From contig JAUCBJ010008785.1 of the NCBI GenBank assembly GCA_032718475.1, positions 1-40,214 of the forward strand: a stretch of 40,214 nucleotides of DNA, read 5' to 3'. The stretch is from Nemertoderma westbladi. Lineage: Eukaryota > Xenacoelomorpha > Nemertodermatida > Nemertodermatidae. The translations under genes were made by a program, and so were the position numbers. Shown piece by piece: positions 10,200-20,889 of the stretch (positions are counted from its first letter, which is position 1; each line of letters starts with the position of its first letter). A model generated the notes under the pieces. It was not told where the DNA came from. It did not search any database and saw nothing but the letters and a program-made list of their open reading frames with translations.

Positions 10200-10664
10200 A
10201 ATTACCAATTGATGGAAAGGAGCAGGTTAAGGCCGGATTTTCTAACCAAAACAATAAACAGTCACTTTACCAAATCAGGGATAGGAGCTGGTAACAGAGG
10301 CGGAATTTTCTAACCAAAACAATAAACGATCATTTAACTAATTGAGGGAAAGGAGCAGGTTACAGAGACGGGATTTTCTAACCAAAACAATAAACGATAA
10401 CATTACCAATTGAGAGAAAGGAGCAGGTTACAGAGGCGGGATTTCCTAACCAAAACAATAAAACGATCACTTAATTAATTGAGGGAAAGGGGCAGGTTAC
10501 AGAGGCGGGATTGTCTAACCAAAACAATAAACAGTCACTTTACAAAATGAAGGAAAGGAGCAGGTTACAAAGGCGGGCCTTTCTAACCAAAACAATAAAC
10601 GGTCACTTTACCAAATCAGGCAAAGGAGCAGGTTATGAGGCGGGATTTTCTAACCAAAACAACC
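10200..10664. repeat. 68-bp minisatellite, about 7 copies
   Basis: The word ctaaccaaaacaa begins at 10242, 10310, 10378, 10446, 10515, 10583 and 10650, a period of 67-69 bp. Each unit also has ggagcaggttacagaggcgg and a variable linker. The same blocks appear once at 14401-14446 and in both inverted arms of the element at 38649-39065, so the array seems to be an amplified piece of that element. Small ORFs across it arise from the repeat. Confidence 0.95.
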
Positions 10665-10894
10665 GGTCAGCCGGTAGGCCTACCAGTACCGTACTGTATT
10701 TAAATGGTAGGCTACACAGTGTAGGCCTACAGCAGTACCGGTGCCGGTACCGGTACTAAAATACAGAAATGCCTGCTCTATACCTACATCTGTACATACA
10801 ATACAGCAAAATAGTGCTATATATACTAATACCGGTACTGATAGCCTGAGAGAACGGCAGTAGAGAAACCGGTACCATGGAACCTAACATTAGA

Positions 10895-11010
10895 TTTTTG
10901 GAGGACATAAAAAATAAAAAAAAAGACAAAAAAAGGATTTAAACGGACAAAAAAAATTATTGCGATTTTTTATGTCCTTTTATTTGACTTTTTTGTCCTC
11001 CATTTTTAAC
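10895..11010. repeat. Imperfect A/T-rich foldback
   Basis: ggaggacataaaaaataa and the later ttatttgacttttttgtcctcc are inverted copies of each other around an A-rich centre. The right arm is the start of the 10963-11095 direct repeat. Confidence 0.45.
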
Positions 11011-11095
11011 GAATTGTGCATAGTGACTTTTGTTGTCCCTTTAATGACTTTTGTTGTCCTTTAATGACTTTTTATGTATGTATTTCTTCAAACTG
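10963..11095 (+). repeat. 134-bp direct repeat, right copy
   Basis: The partner of 9793-9926. The sequence after the shared end differs: here CAGGGGCGGATCC follows within 5 bp. Confidence 0.85.
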
Positions 11096-11099
11096 ATGT

Positions 11100-11150
11100 C
11101 AGGGGCGGATCCAGGAATTTAATTTCTATGGTGCGCGCAAATCCCAAATT
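11100..11150 (+). mobile_element. Isolated hAT-type terminus
   Basis: CAGGGGCGGATCCAGGAATTT matches the terminal consensus of the element at 7897-8623. I found no inverted partner downstream, so it is a single end of an element that is truncated or whose other end has decayed. Confidence 0.5.
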
Positions 11151-12520
11151 GTGAACCTACTGTCTGACTGTAGTCTGCTGTTGCATTGTCCTTATCTAAA
11201 GAAAAATTATTTGCTGCTCTAAATTATATATAATAGTCTTATCTTGATATTGTTTATTTCACTACTACAATAAACTGATATACGCATATTTCGCGACCAA
11301 CATTGATAAATTACGGCTGATACCGCAACACATTCGTGAAAGAAGTGCCGACGAAATTGATCACAGGATGAGTCACAGTCAATCAATCACCACTGGGACA
11401 AATAAAACATTCGACTCGACGATTCAACGCCTCTCTGTAGGTGAGAAACGCAAACCAAACTACAGTATCACACCAAATAATCGTGGGATTATCAATATTA
11501 TCTTTTGTCAATAACGCTCTCCTTGTTTTGCAACTTTTACGCTTCACGTGTCGCCAACCCAAGGTTTACCCTCCCGCGGGGAACTTGGGTAATTACAGCA
11601 CAACGCGTTAGGAGATGTTACACGTCGTGGACAATGTAATGTTTCAAATCCTTTAACAATTCGTCGACAAAGCATTCAGTTCTCAATATCAAATAAAATA
11701 GGAACATACGTAAATAACACAATAACCGATTCTACACGTAATTGAAGTAATTTATTTACACGGAAGCTGCTGTGCGGAGTGAGTATAATAAACTGCGCAA
11801 TTTATCATAGTCCACTACCACAGCACACTTGTTGTTCAATATGTTAATGCAACTAATTGTAGAGGGGGGAAAAACACTGCCTTAAGGACAGCGTTTGGGA
11901 ACAATATTTACTGTCGGGAGGCAGTAAACTGGTAGCAATATTTACTGTCGAGGCGTTTATGTTTGGCTTAACCTTGATGAGCGCCTTGTGCCGTTGTATA
12001 GTTCTTATGAGTGTTATCTTTGCCTCGGTATACCTGCCGCATAGCAGGAACACTCACGTAAGTTTGGGGGTATATATATATTATCTACTGTAATATATAT
12101 ATCTTAACGAGATCTAGAATTAGTTACTGTAAATATGATGCCTCAGCATTCACAAACTGCTTCAAAGGGGCGCGATAATACGTGTAAACCGTTCCGTTAT
12201 ATTGTGTTGTTGGCTAGTAAATGTACGTGTGACTTACATATATAGCAGGTTGGACACTACAGTGGTCTAGTGCGTGGTAAGCGCACAATTCACTCGAATC
12301 ACTTGCATCGCTGGTAAATAATAGTCACGAGTTGGGAATAATATAACAATACTGTGGACTCACACATTCGCATTAAATGAACCGTATCTTATTACTGACA
12401 AGGCGCACTTACATTTATCGTGTGGAAATCAAGTTGGTTTGATCTTTAGTCCAATATATTCATCAACAAGTAGTGCAAATATAAGTTGTTAATACAAATG
12501 ATTTTGTTAATAAAGTGTTT
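11151..12520. other. Intergenic, no gene seen
   Basis: Unique-looking AT-rich DNA. A small minus-strand ORF (11853-12053) has no domain. There is a tatatat run near 12070-12110. Confidence 0.5.
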
Positions 12521-12625
12521 AGATAGATTGCAAATGATTAGTTGTTAATTGCAAGTAATTAGATAGATTGCAAATGATTAGTTGTTAATTGCAAGTAATT
12601 AGATAGATTGCAAATGATTAGTTGT
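12521..12625. repeat. 40-bp tandem repeat, 2.6 copies
   Basis: agatagattgcaaatgatta begins at 12521, 12561 and 12601. The copies are identical, so the array is recent. Confidence 0.95.
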
Positions 12626-12972
12626 GTAAAAGCTTTTGCGGACATAACAAGTCATTTTCCGCAATGCGCAGAATACTCTAAAATAGCCCTAAATTTATCC
12701 AACTACGCGACGGGAAGGGATTGGAGCTAGTGTGACGAAATCTATCAGCTGATTCTTTGTGGACGTGGAATTTTTCTTTGTTCTGCCTCATTCAGCCTAT
12801 CAGAGCAATTTTCCCTTTATGTCTAACAGAGGCCTACGGAAAATCGCGCAATGCATTACGGTCTTTGTTTACCTTTCCAGCTCGGAATTCTCTGTGCTTC
12901 TGTGTGGAAGTTTCAGACTTTAGCATAGGGACATCAGATGGCTTTGATTATAAGAACGTAAATCTATTACAT

Positions 12973-14202
12973 CGTGCGTCGGACGCACTGGCGACGATGG
13001 CTGAATCCCAACCACAGGCGGCCTTCTCCGCCATGGTCTGCTCGTTGCAGCGTGAGTGGGCGTATCTCCAGAGGGTTACCGTCGACTGCGAAGAGGAGTA
13101 CGCCGTTCTAGAGACAGCCATCGCCCAAAGATTCCTTCCTGCAGTGATCGGAGGAACCATAACTCCGGCAGAACGAAAACTGTTTAGTTTGTCCCCACAA
13201 CGAGGAGGTCTAGGACTGCGAAATCCGGTAGCCGAGGCAAAACCGTCGTACCTCGTATCCTTGCACGGGACCCGGTTCCTGAGCGGCGCGATGGCCGGCA
13301 CCGAGGAATTCGACCTCCCAGCCCACCGGGACTGCTTGGCGAAGGCAAGGAAGGTCGACCGAGACGACCGGAAACTGACCGAGATCTCAGAGTTCGAGGA
13401 GGCACTGGGGGCGATGACCGAACGCCGCTGCCGGACTATCCGCCGAGCGGCGGAGTACAAAACCGGTAGCTGGATCTCGTCGATTCCCCGGGCGGACCTC
13501 CAGTACGATCTATCCCCACGTGAGTTTCGTGACGCGATCGCCGTGCGATACGGAAGTCCCCTCCTTGGAGTACACAGCCGGTGCGACGGATGCGGGGCTG
13601 CCTTCGACCTGAACCATGGGTTGAACTGTAAGAAGGGCGGCCTCGTCATCCAGCGCCACAATGAGCTGAGAGATACTGTGGGCGACCTCGCGGCGTTGGC
13701 GTTTGGGCCTCGCAATGTAATGCTGGAGCCAGTAGTAAGGGAGCAGTTGGAGGAAGGTGACGGGACAGGGCTGCGGTGCGATGTAGGGATTAGGGGCGCG
13801 TTTAACGTGCAGACTCAGGCGTTGATCGATATCAGGTCAACCAACCTTGACGCCGAGTCGTACGTTAACCGCGCTCCTATGACCGTTCTCGAGGCGGCGG
13901 AGGACGAGAAGAAGCGGCTATACGCGGCTGCTGTAGCAGCTCGTCGCGGCGATTTCTCTCCCTTCGTGGCTTCGTGCGACGGAGTGTTGGCACCGCAGGC
14001 CAATAGACTGCTCAGAGTCATAGCCACCAGACTCCATGCATCCTGGGGGAAACCCTACGCGACAGTCATGGGATGGGTCCGGACGCGAATATTATTCGCC
14101 ATCGTCCGTGGCACATCCCACTGTCTGCGCGGATCCCGCATGCGGTGGCGCAGTGGCCTGGGGCTAGAGGACGGCGCTGGTCTCCCCTCCATGGCGGATT
14201 AG
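12973..14202 (+). pseudogene. 3' part of a non-LTR-type reverse transcriptase: thumb, Cys/His finger and nuclease-like tail
   Basis: The open frame runs from a TTG at 12757, but recognisable protein begins only at about residue 73 (12973), where GC content also jumps; I place the element's start there. The residues QPQAAF and LSPQRGGLGLRNP (about 146-158) are typical of the region after the RT palm. A C-x2-C-x7-H-x3-C finger (C266, C269, H277, C281) with RHNELRD (290-296) follows. Then come E314, D332 and D348-I-R in an arrangement resembling restriction-like endonucleases of R2/NeSL-type elements. The C-terminal block (GWVRTRILF...CLRGSR) is one I recognise from many invertebrate retroelement ORFs. 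The palm with its catalytic Asp pair is absent, so this is a 5'-truncated copy, or less likely a retained nuclease domain. The nuclease call is an inference from residue spacing. The frame is open to the stop at 14202. Confidence 0.75.
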
Positions 14203-14400
14203 AACAGTAGTAAAGCAACAAGTACTGAAGTAGCAAGTATGTAGGCCAGTCAGTTTGAATTTCCCTCCAATATTTGTATCACTTTTTACTATTTAAACTG
14301 TAATAATTACAATTGGTGATGGGTTTCTCTCATTGTATACTGTATGTTATTAATATAGTGAAAATAATAGTCAACATTAAAGTAACCTTATACATTAAAA

Positions 14401-14446
14401 AAAGGTTACAGTGGCGGTGTTTAATAACCAAAACAATAAACGAAAC
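14401..14446 (+). repeat. Single unit related to the 68-bp minisatellite
   Basis: aggttacagtggcggtg, then aataaccaaaacaataaacg, match the unit at 10200-10664 and the inner arms at 38.7 and 39.0 kb. Confidence 0.75.
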
Positions 14447-14474
14447 TATATTCCTCATTACCCAACTAACCTAC

Positions 14475-14660
14475 TACTACTACTACTACTAGGATCGGCA
14501 TGCTGCATTGCAGCTGCATTTTTAAGAATGCTGTCCCGGCTTGTCAACAAAATTGCACCGCCACAACTCCCTATCACCCATGACATTTGCTAGATCATCC
14601 GCATCTTTAAGGCCAGTGTCCTTTAAGATGCGTCTCAAGAAAGTCATGGGCTGACTACAA
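14475..14660 (-). mobile_element. 5'-truncated RTE-like element, 3' end only, with 11-bp target duplication
   Basis: On the minus strand it encodes the last ~45 codons of the element at 30234-33851 (MTFLRRILKDTGLKDADDL... with one or two changes), the same stop, the 3' UTR gcagctgcaatgcagcatgc and a (TAG)n tail of about seven units. The 11 bp aactaacctac flank it exactly at 14464-14474 and 14661-14671. This is the expected product of target-primed reverse transcription with severe 5' truncation. Confidence 0.95.
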
Positions 14661-14671
14661 ACTAACCTACA

Positions 14672-17100
14672 AAACAAACTATACCATACCAAACCACAAT
14701 CCAATGCTGTTTACGGTCTGTTATTAATTGTTGTTATATTAATGGATATTGCTGTTATATTTGGAGAATACCGATAAATAATCATAAAACCCCCAATCTT
14801 CTTGATTACTGAAGGTAAGAGGAACAGGTTTACCGTTAGCAACTACGACTTAAATTATAGTGGTTTTTGTGTGAATTAAATGCTATTTCATAATCCCTAC
14901 ATATGTCAGTTGCGATCCTCCTTATATATGATCAAATTCAGTGACGGTCGGCAGATTAGTGTGAAGTAGTGTGAAGTCGTGTGAAGTAGTGTGAAGGTAA
15001 TAAAGCATCTCCTAAAGAATGCGCTATTTACGAAACTCTGTGGCCATCTAGTTGTGATTAGTATAAGTCATAACTCTGTTTTTATACTTAAAGCGCCGCG
15101 TCCTAAAGGAACTGTTAATATTTCCCCGAAAGTAAATATATTGTCAGAGATTATATAGTAACGATCAATCAAATAATACAGTAGGTCTACACTGCAATAA
15201 CTTCAAGGTATCCGAATCCAGTCTCCCAAAACTGTGGGTGATAGGGTGACTGGCTTCGTCTGATGTAACTTCAGTACATTAGGTAATTGTTAAATGCTAA
15301 AGTCGATTTATAAATAAGAGGACAACTAAAATTGGCAGGTTAAACTGCTAAAGGTCTAAAAGCGCGAACAGTAATAGATTTTAAGTTTCTTTATTGCGCC
15401 GTAGGCAATAAAGTCGAATGTACCGGTCGGATGGTAAACTGTAGGCCTAATAGCCCAATCACCCGAACTGGTACTTACAGGTACCCAGTATTATTTCGAT
15501 TGTGATATATTGTATATTGGTAGGCTGTTTAAGAGAGTAGGGACTGTACACCCCTTATTTCATTTAGAGCTTATTTATTTCTGTCAGTTTTATTTATCTG
15601 TAAGTGTAATATTGAGCAGAATGCGTGTAAGCCTGCTCAGATTGTATAAATAATTTGTATGCCGGATTGTTGTCTAACTGTTGTTAGGTCTGAGGTGATT
15701 GCAGTGTGTGTAGAGTGTCTGTCCGATAAAGTGCTAGTTAGGAAGGTGGGGGCATCCAGTGCTGTAATAAGGTAAATCCCCCCAGAAAGAATAAGTCATA
15801 CTACTCAGTTAGAACACCTACTAACTAACCATTTCGGAGTCTGCATATGCTGTAGTTTATTTAGGCTTGACAGTAGTCTGCCAGCATTTGGTCTGTGTTT
15901 TGTTTGAATAGTCTGCACGGGTAGCGTAATATTTATTATTCAGAGTCTATGCGAGTATTCGCAACCTCCAACTCCCCAAGTTTATTCCTACAGTAATTGT
16001 GCTTATTATACATACCGCTATAGTTAAATTAACCCCGGTACTACATCAGGGCTGCTTGGCGTAGGTAAAGACTGGTGATTTTGTGCTCCGGTCACTCCAG
16101 CAGATACCGTGGTTCTTTTGGCTGTTCAAGTATATTTAACTGCTGGTTATTTGTTGTATAAGTACTTGTACCTAATTTAGGGTTTGGAGTACAGTGCTTT
16201 CCGAAAGTAATTTGGTGTGTAGGCGGTATATTTGTGTTGTAACGTGGTTAATAGGCATGTTAGCTCTGGTTGGCTTCGGTAATTAACCTCTAGGTAAGGA
16301 CACTCCAGGTACATAAAGTAGTACTTATAGAGCTAAGACTATAAGTCGTCAGATGGTGGTATTTCCTTATCTGGACAACGCAACTTACTTACTACTGCTT
16401 TATTGTTTTCAATACCGTAGTTTCCTGTCAGTTTGTAAGAACCAGAAATTCTAACTCCTTGTTAGGCTGGTTCATAGATTTCTTGTAAAATTACCCTAAA
16501 AAAATTGTACGTGTAACTTTTTATTGTTTATTTAGAGATTGTAATCTCAAACTGTAATTGTAAGTAATTCGTAGTGATAAGTAACTTAGTAAAGTAGAAT
16601 TATCTGTATTAGTGTCCAACAAGTAGCACTCCACTGACAGCGTTCAGCTTCTGTGTAGTGACTTCTTATGCAGAAATAATAACATTTATTTCAAATATTG
16701 TCAAAACCCCTTGTACGGGTAGATATATATATTTATAAATCAACTCAAACAGATTTATAAAATAGTAGGCCTGTTATACATCAATTAGGTCTTAATATCA
16801 GTTGAACTACTGCTTAATATCAGTAATAAAGTAAAGGGAAGTAACCCTAAAATTCAGAAATTCAGTTATTATTAAATAATTGACATTACCGGTATTTACG
16901 GTAAGCTTATTATATTTATATAAATTTAGGCTGAAATTATATACCGGTATTCTGTGACTAATCCTAGCCTGTAAATAATACTTATATATACTATAAGTGT
17001 ATACCGGTATTTTAATATATTATATATATCACGTTACACTGAGTAACGGTATCGGTAACTAACTACTAGGCTTACAGTTGATACTGAATTCTAGACTTGC
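14672..17100. other. No gene seen; upstream region of the BEL/Pao element
   Basis: This should contain the 5' LTR, primer-binding site and leader if the element were complete. I could not find a terminal TG...CA repeat matching the DNA after 27265, nor an obvious tRNA-complementary site. It holds short gtgtgaagtagtgtgaag repeats (14960-14996) and several ataccggtat palindromes (16941, 17000). Confidence 0.5.
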
Positions 17101-18647
17101 TTTAACTGTCATTATAGTAGTAGGCATTCAACTGTAAAATCAATCATGGCTGACACAAAGCAAACACTGTCAGATAGTCTCCTAGAAAGAACAATCTGTG
17201 ACCCAGACAAGAGTATCGAACATCTCAGACCAAAGTCGAAGTCCCCTCCTACTGTAAGAAAGGTCATCCCTACAGTAGTGGTATCAGACCCTAGGCTAGT
17301 AAAGCATCATAGGTCTATTATAGGCACTAGATCTCAAGTTAAGCGGGACCAAGAGGCAGCTGTTAAACAGCAGCAGCACCCGAACCGAGAACTTATTTCT
17401 CAGCGGCACGATAACTCTAGTAGTTCAGACACTGAAGAGTTGACGCCAGAGATCGGAGCAAGGATGGCAGAAGCGGTTTATCCAGATCCACTTCTAATTC
17501 TTCCTGGGGCCGTACTCACTAGAGTATTGATCGCGGTGGAGGAACATCAAGCCGATTGGGCGAGAAATAAGAGATCGACCAGGGACAGTTATGCAGGATA
17601 CACGATGGAGGAACTGAGGTCTATTGTCGAGATGCAATGGAACTTCCCTGGACCCAGACTCCCGTTTAACTTATCAGAAGCTGCCTGGGAGGACTTATAC
17701 AGGATGGGAATAGTAAGGGACACCCGAGATCCAGCTGTATGGAAGAGGTCGGCAGCAGGATATGTCCAGGGATTCTTCAGCTCTTTGGAGCGATTAGAGA
17801 AACACCTATTTCAACAACGTCAAGGACCTCAAGAGCAGGGAGAGCTGCTTTATCAAGTGCGAGAACGAATCTTTAACTGTCATTATAGTAGTAGGCATTC
17901 AACTGTAAAATCAATCATGGCTGACACAAAGCAAACACTGTCAGATAGTCTCCTAGAAAGAACAATCTGTGACCCAGACAAGAGTATCGAACATCTCAGA
18001 CCAAAGTCGAAGTCCCCTCCTACTGTAAGAAAGGTCATCCCTACAGTAGTGGTATCAGACCCTAGGCTAGTAAAGCATCATAGGTCTATTATAGGCACTA
18101 GATCTCAAGTTAAGCGGGACCAAGAGGCAGCTGTTAAACAGCAGTACCAGCAACACCCGAACCGAGAACTTATTTCTCAGCAGTCCGATAGCTCCAGTAG
18201 TTCAGACACTGTAGAGTCGACATCCGAGATCGGAGCAGGGATGGCAGAAGCGGTTTATCCGTATCCACTTCTGGTTCTTCCTGGGGCTGTACTCACTGGA
18301 GTGTTGGTAGCAGTGGAGGAGCATCAAATCGATTGGGCGAGAAGTAAGCGATCGACCAAGGACAGTTATGCGGGATACTCAATGGAGGAACTGAAGTCCA
18401 TCGTCGAGACGCAATGGAACTTCCCCGGACCCGGACTCCCATTTAACTTATCGGAAGCTGCCTGGGAAGACTTATACAGGATGGGAGTAGTGAAGGACAC
18501 TCGAGATCCAGCTGTGTGGAAGAGGTCGGCAGCATGATATGTCCAGGGATTCTTCAGCTCTTTGGAGCGATTAGAGGAACAACTGTTTCAACAACCTCAC
18601 GGACCTCAAGAGCAGGGAGAGCTGCTTTATCAAGTTCGAGAACGAAT
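17101..18647 (+). repeat. Tandem duplication of leader and gag 5' end (about 771/776 bp)
   Basis: Copy 1 is 17101-17871 and copy 2 is 17872-18647. The first 273 nt, including 45 nt of leader before the ATG, are identical by eye. The rest differs at many sites (roughly one in eight to ten) and copy 2 has a 6-nt insertion. The 771-bp offset is a multiple of three, so copy 1 reads through the leader into copy 2. Confidence 0.95.
17146..18537 (+). pseudogene. gag: BEL/Pao gag, N-terminal part, duplicated and stopped
   Basis: ATG start; 463 codons. Residues 1-250 are one copy and 258-463 the second copy of the same Gag N-terminal region, joined by a short peptide translated from the leader (NCHYSSRHSTVKS). 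The protein is hydrophilic, with a conserved block around EEHQxDWARxKRST and WNFPGPxLPFNLSEAAW in each copy. I know no function for this block; in the family the region precedes the capsid-like core. It ends at a TGA (18535-18537) where copy 1 has GGA: one base change breaks the frame that otherwise continues to 20889. Confidence 0.85.
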
Positions 18648-20889
18648 CCTAAGAATCAGACTAATCCTTTCAGCCTTTGAGGAAGCCTCGAAGAGAAGCC
18701 AAGACACGTCATTGCAAGTTGCCGTAAATACTTCGTTCCAACGGGTGAGTCTTAAAGTCCTAGGAATGACCCAAAGGAAAATTCAGCTAACTGAGCGCTC
18801 GACCCACGGAGAATCAACAGACGCTACCTTTTCTCAGGTGGAAAGCGAAGCGACATCAGAGAAACCTCAGAAGAAGGATGCGATTGACATCTATTTGTCG
18901 GATTATCAACGATTTATAGGTGACAAAGAACTCAGAAGACGACTAGCTGGACTTCATCCCAATAGTGAGGGAGCCAAATTCGTGTTAGATTCTTTAGATG
19001 CGGAAATATTAGCCACGGAGCAGGCTAAATTTGATGAAAGCATCCTCATCGCTATGGACCAGGAAGAACAAATAAAGAAACGGCAAATAGAAGACCGAAG
19101 GTCAGTGGCAGCTGCGGAATCTGAAAGAAAGGCGGCGGTGGCAGCAACAGAGGCTGAAAGAAAAGCGGCAGTGGCAGAAGCAGAACGGAGAGCATCTGAA
19201 GCGACAACCCAACTAGAGTTGGAAAACCTTCAGGCGAAACAAGATTACTTGAATAAACAAAGGGCAGCTACTCAGATGCAGCTACTGAGTCGATCTACTC
19301 CCAGACGACAGGGATTTACCTCCTCCGATGAAGGTGATACAACAGATCCTGAGGGTAGAGGTAATAAATCTCGTTCAAGCGGACATAGAAGAGCGCCACA
19401 CGGGCAGAAGTTACCTAATTTGCCCCCTGCGGTGAGAAGGCAACTAGCTAGTGTAGACTTAAGTAATCAAGAGCCTACAGACCAAATTATTAGAGTAGAA
19501 AGACTCCCTACTATAGTAGATGAGCCCGAAATAATTAGGCCTGTCATTGAAGCCACTCCGGTGATAGAGACCCCTGTACTTCCAGAACCTAACTCTAAAT
19601 TCCCTTTGCACAGTACTAAACTACCTGTGCCCAGTAGACAAGCCCCGGAATCACTCCCGGTCCTGGACGCCGAGCAAGACATAAATGACTTGTCTCCCGT
19701 CGCCCCTACGCGTCACCCAGCTACCATGTTGGCAGCTCCCACTTCAGCGGTTGAGTGGGTGGACGAGGGACGATGGGGGATGAATCGGTTGCTCGGGCAG
19801 CTGGAGGACCATAAGAACAGGTCTTTCCAGCAGGTCCGAGAATTGGAAGGGACTGTTCAGCAGTTAAAGGGAACAGTGAGAGAGAGTAGGTTAGAGTTGC
19901 AAGAAGTACAACAGAGTATCGCTTTAGAGCGCGATAAATTAGTAAATATACAAATAACACCACCCCCTGTAACAATGTGTCAGCCTGTTAAGTCTGAAGT
20001 ATTTCATCCGCAAGGTGTGGAGCCTACACGCATCTATACTGCTAGTGAAGTAGAAACTCATATAGTAAACCCTATTAAGGGTAATTATAAACCCGTTGAT
20101 AATGATATCCCATACAGATCTGATCATAATCCGAGAAATTTATATACTGATAATTCGATATTAAATAATATGATGGCTCAAGAAAGTTTTACACGTCAAA
20201 TGGCTAGAACTGAAGCCCGTCAAACGGTAAAAGTGGGAGAGGTCGTCAAGTTCAATGGAGATGAGATGAAATGGTTACCTTTTAAGGAATATTATAAAGA
20301 TAACATACAGAACTCTGTACTATCTAACGGAGAGAAACTTAGATTCCTCATCGAGTGCTTGGAAGGACCTCCCAAGTTAATGGCGTTAAAGTTTATTGGA
20401 CATCCAGACGGATTAAGACAAGTTTGGGATACACTAAACATCAGGTATGGTAATAGGACTAACATAGCTAGGTATTTATATGCGAAATTAGTAGCGCCCC
20501 GAAAGTTTCTTAGCAGCAGGATTATAGAGTTTTCCGATGAGATTCAGGAGATCTGTAGACAGCTAGATTGGTTAGGTAAGTCTCAAGAATACCAGAGTTC
20601 TATGGTTGTTGGAGCCGTAGCATCTACTTTGCCAAATGGTGGAGTAGGTACTCGTTGGGACAAAAAGGTTCTCTATATGATGGACCAGCAACAAAGAGAC
20701 CCTACCATGGCTGATCTCATGTCATTCTTAAATGGAGAGGTAAGATTACAGCTCCTAAAGCAGTCCAGAGAGAAGACACCGGAAAGTAAGGTGAGTGAAA
20801 AACCCGTTTCTAGGAGAAAGGTAACACCAATGTGTTATACGGACGATGGCGAAAGCCGAACCTCATACGAGGAGAACAGCGGTGCCTAA
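18538..20889 (+). pseudogene. gag: BEL/Pao gag, central part: coiled coil, Pro-rich linker, DUF1759-like core
   Basis: The same reading frame as the preceding segment, past its TGA, with no ATG needed. An Ala/Glu/Lys/Arg-rich stretch with repeated AERKAAVA (about 19030-19270) should form a coiled coil. A Ser/Pro/Thr-rich linker follows. The region 20236-20760 (VVKFNGDEMKWLPFKEYY, later GEKLRFLIECLEG and TRWDKKVLYMM) is the DUF1759-type Gag core, which in this group makes the particle shell. It ends at a TAA at 20887-20889. The N-terminal extension is large for a Pao Gag. The zinc knuckles expected next appear only after 22163. Confidence 0.85.

Noticed and set aside
10200-10664. CRISPR-like array
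   Set aside because: The spacers are as repetitive as the repeats, the period is 68 bp, and the context is eukaryotic; it is a minisatellite.
12757-12972. N-terminal ~72 codons of the RT-fragment ORF
   Set aside because: TTG start, AT-rich, no similarity to the family; probably flanking DNA that happens to be open.
12948-13715. Minus-strand ORF of 255 codons opposite the RT fragment
   Set aside because: A Ser/Arg-rich shadow of the GC-rich plus-strand coding sequence; the plus-strand frame has recognisable motifs.
14672-17100. 5' LTR of the BEL/Pao element
   Set aside because: I compared this stretch by eye with 27266-27560 and found no shared block, so I do not annotate LTRs. A computed alignment of the two flanks over several kb would decide it.
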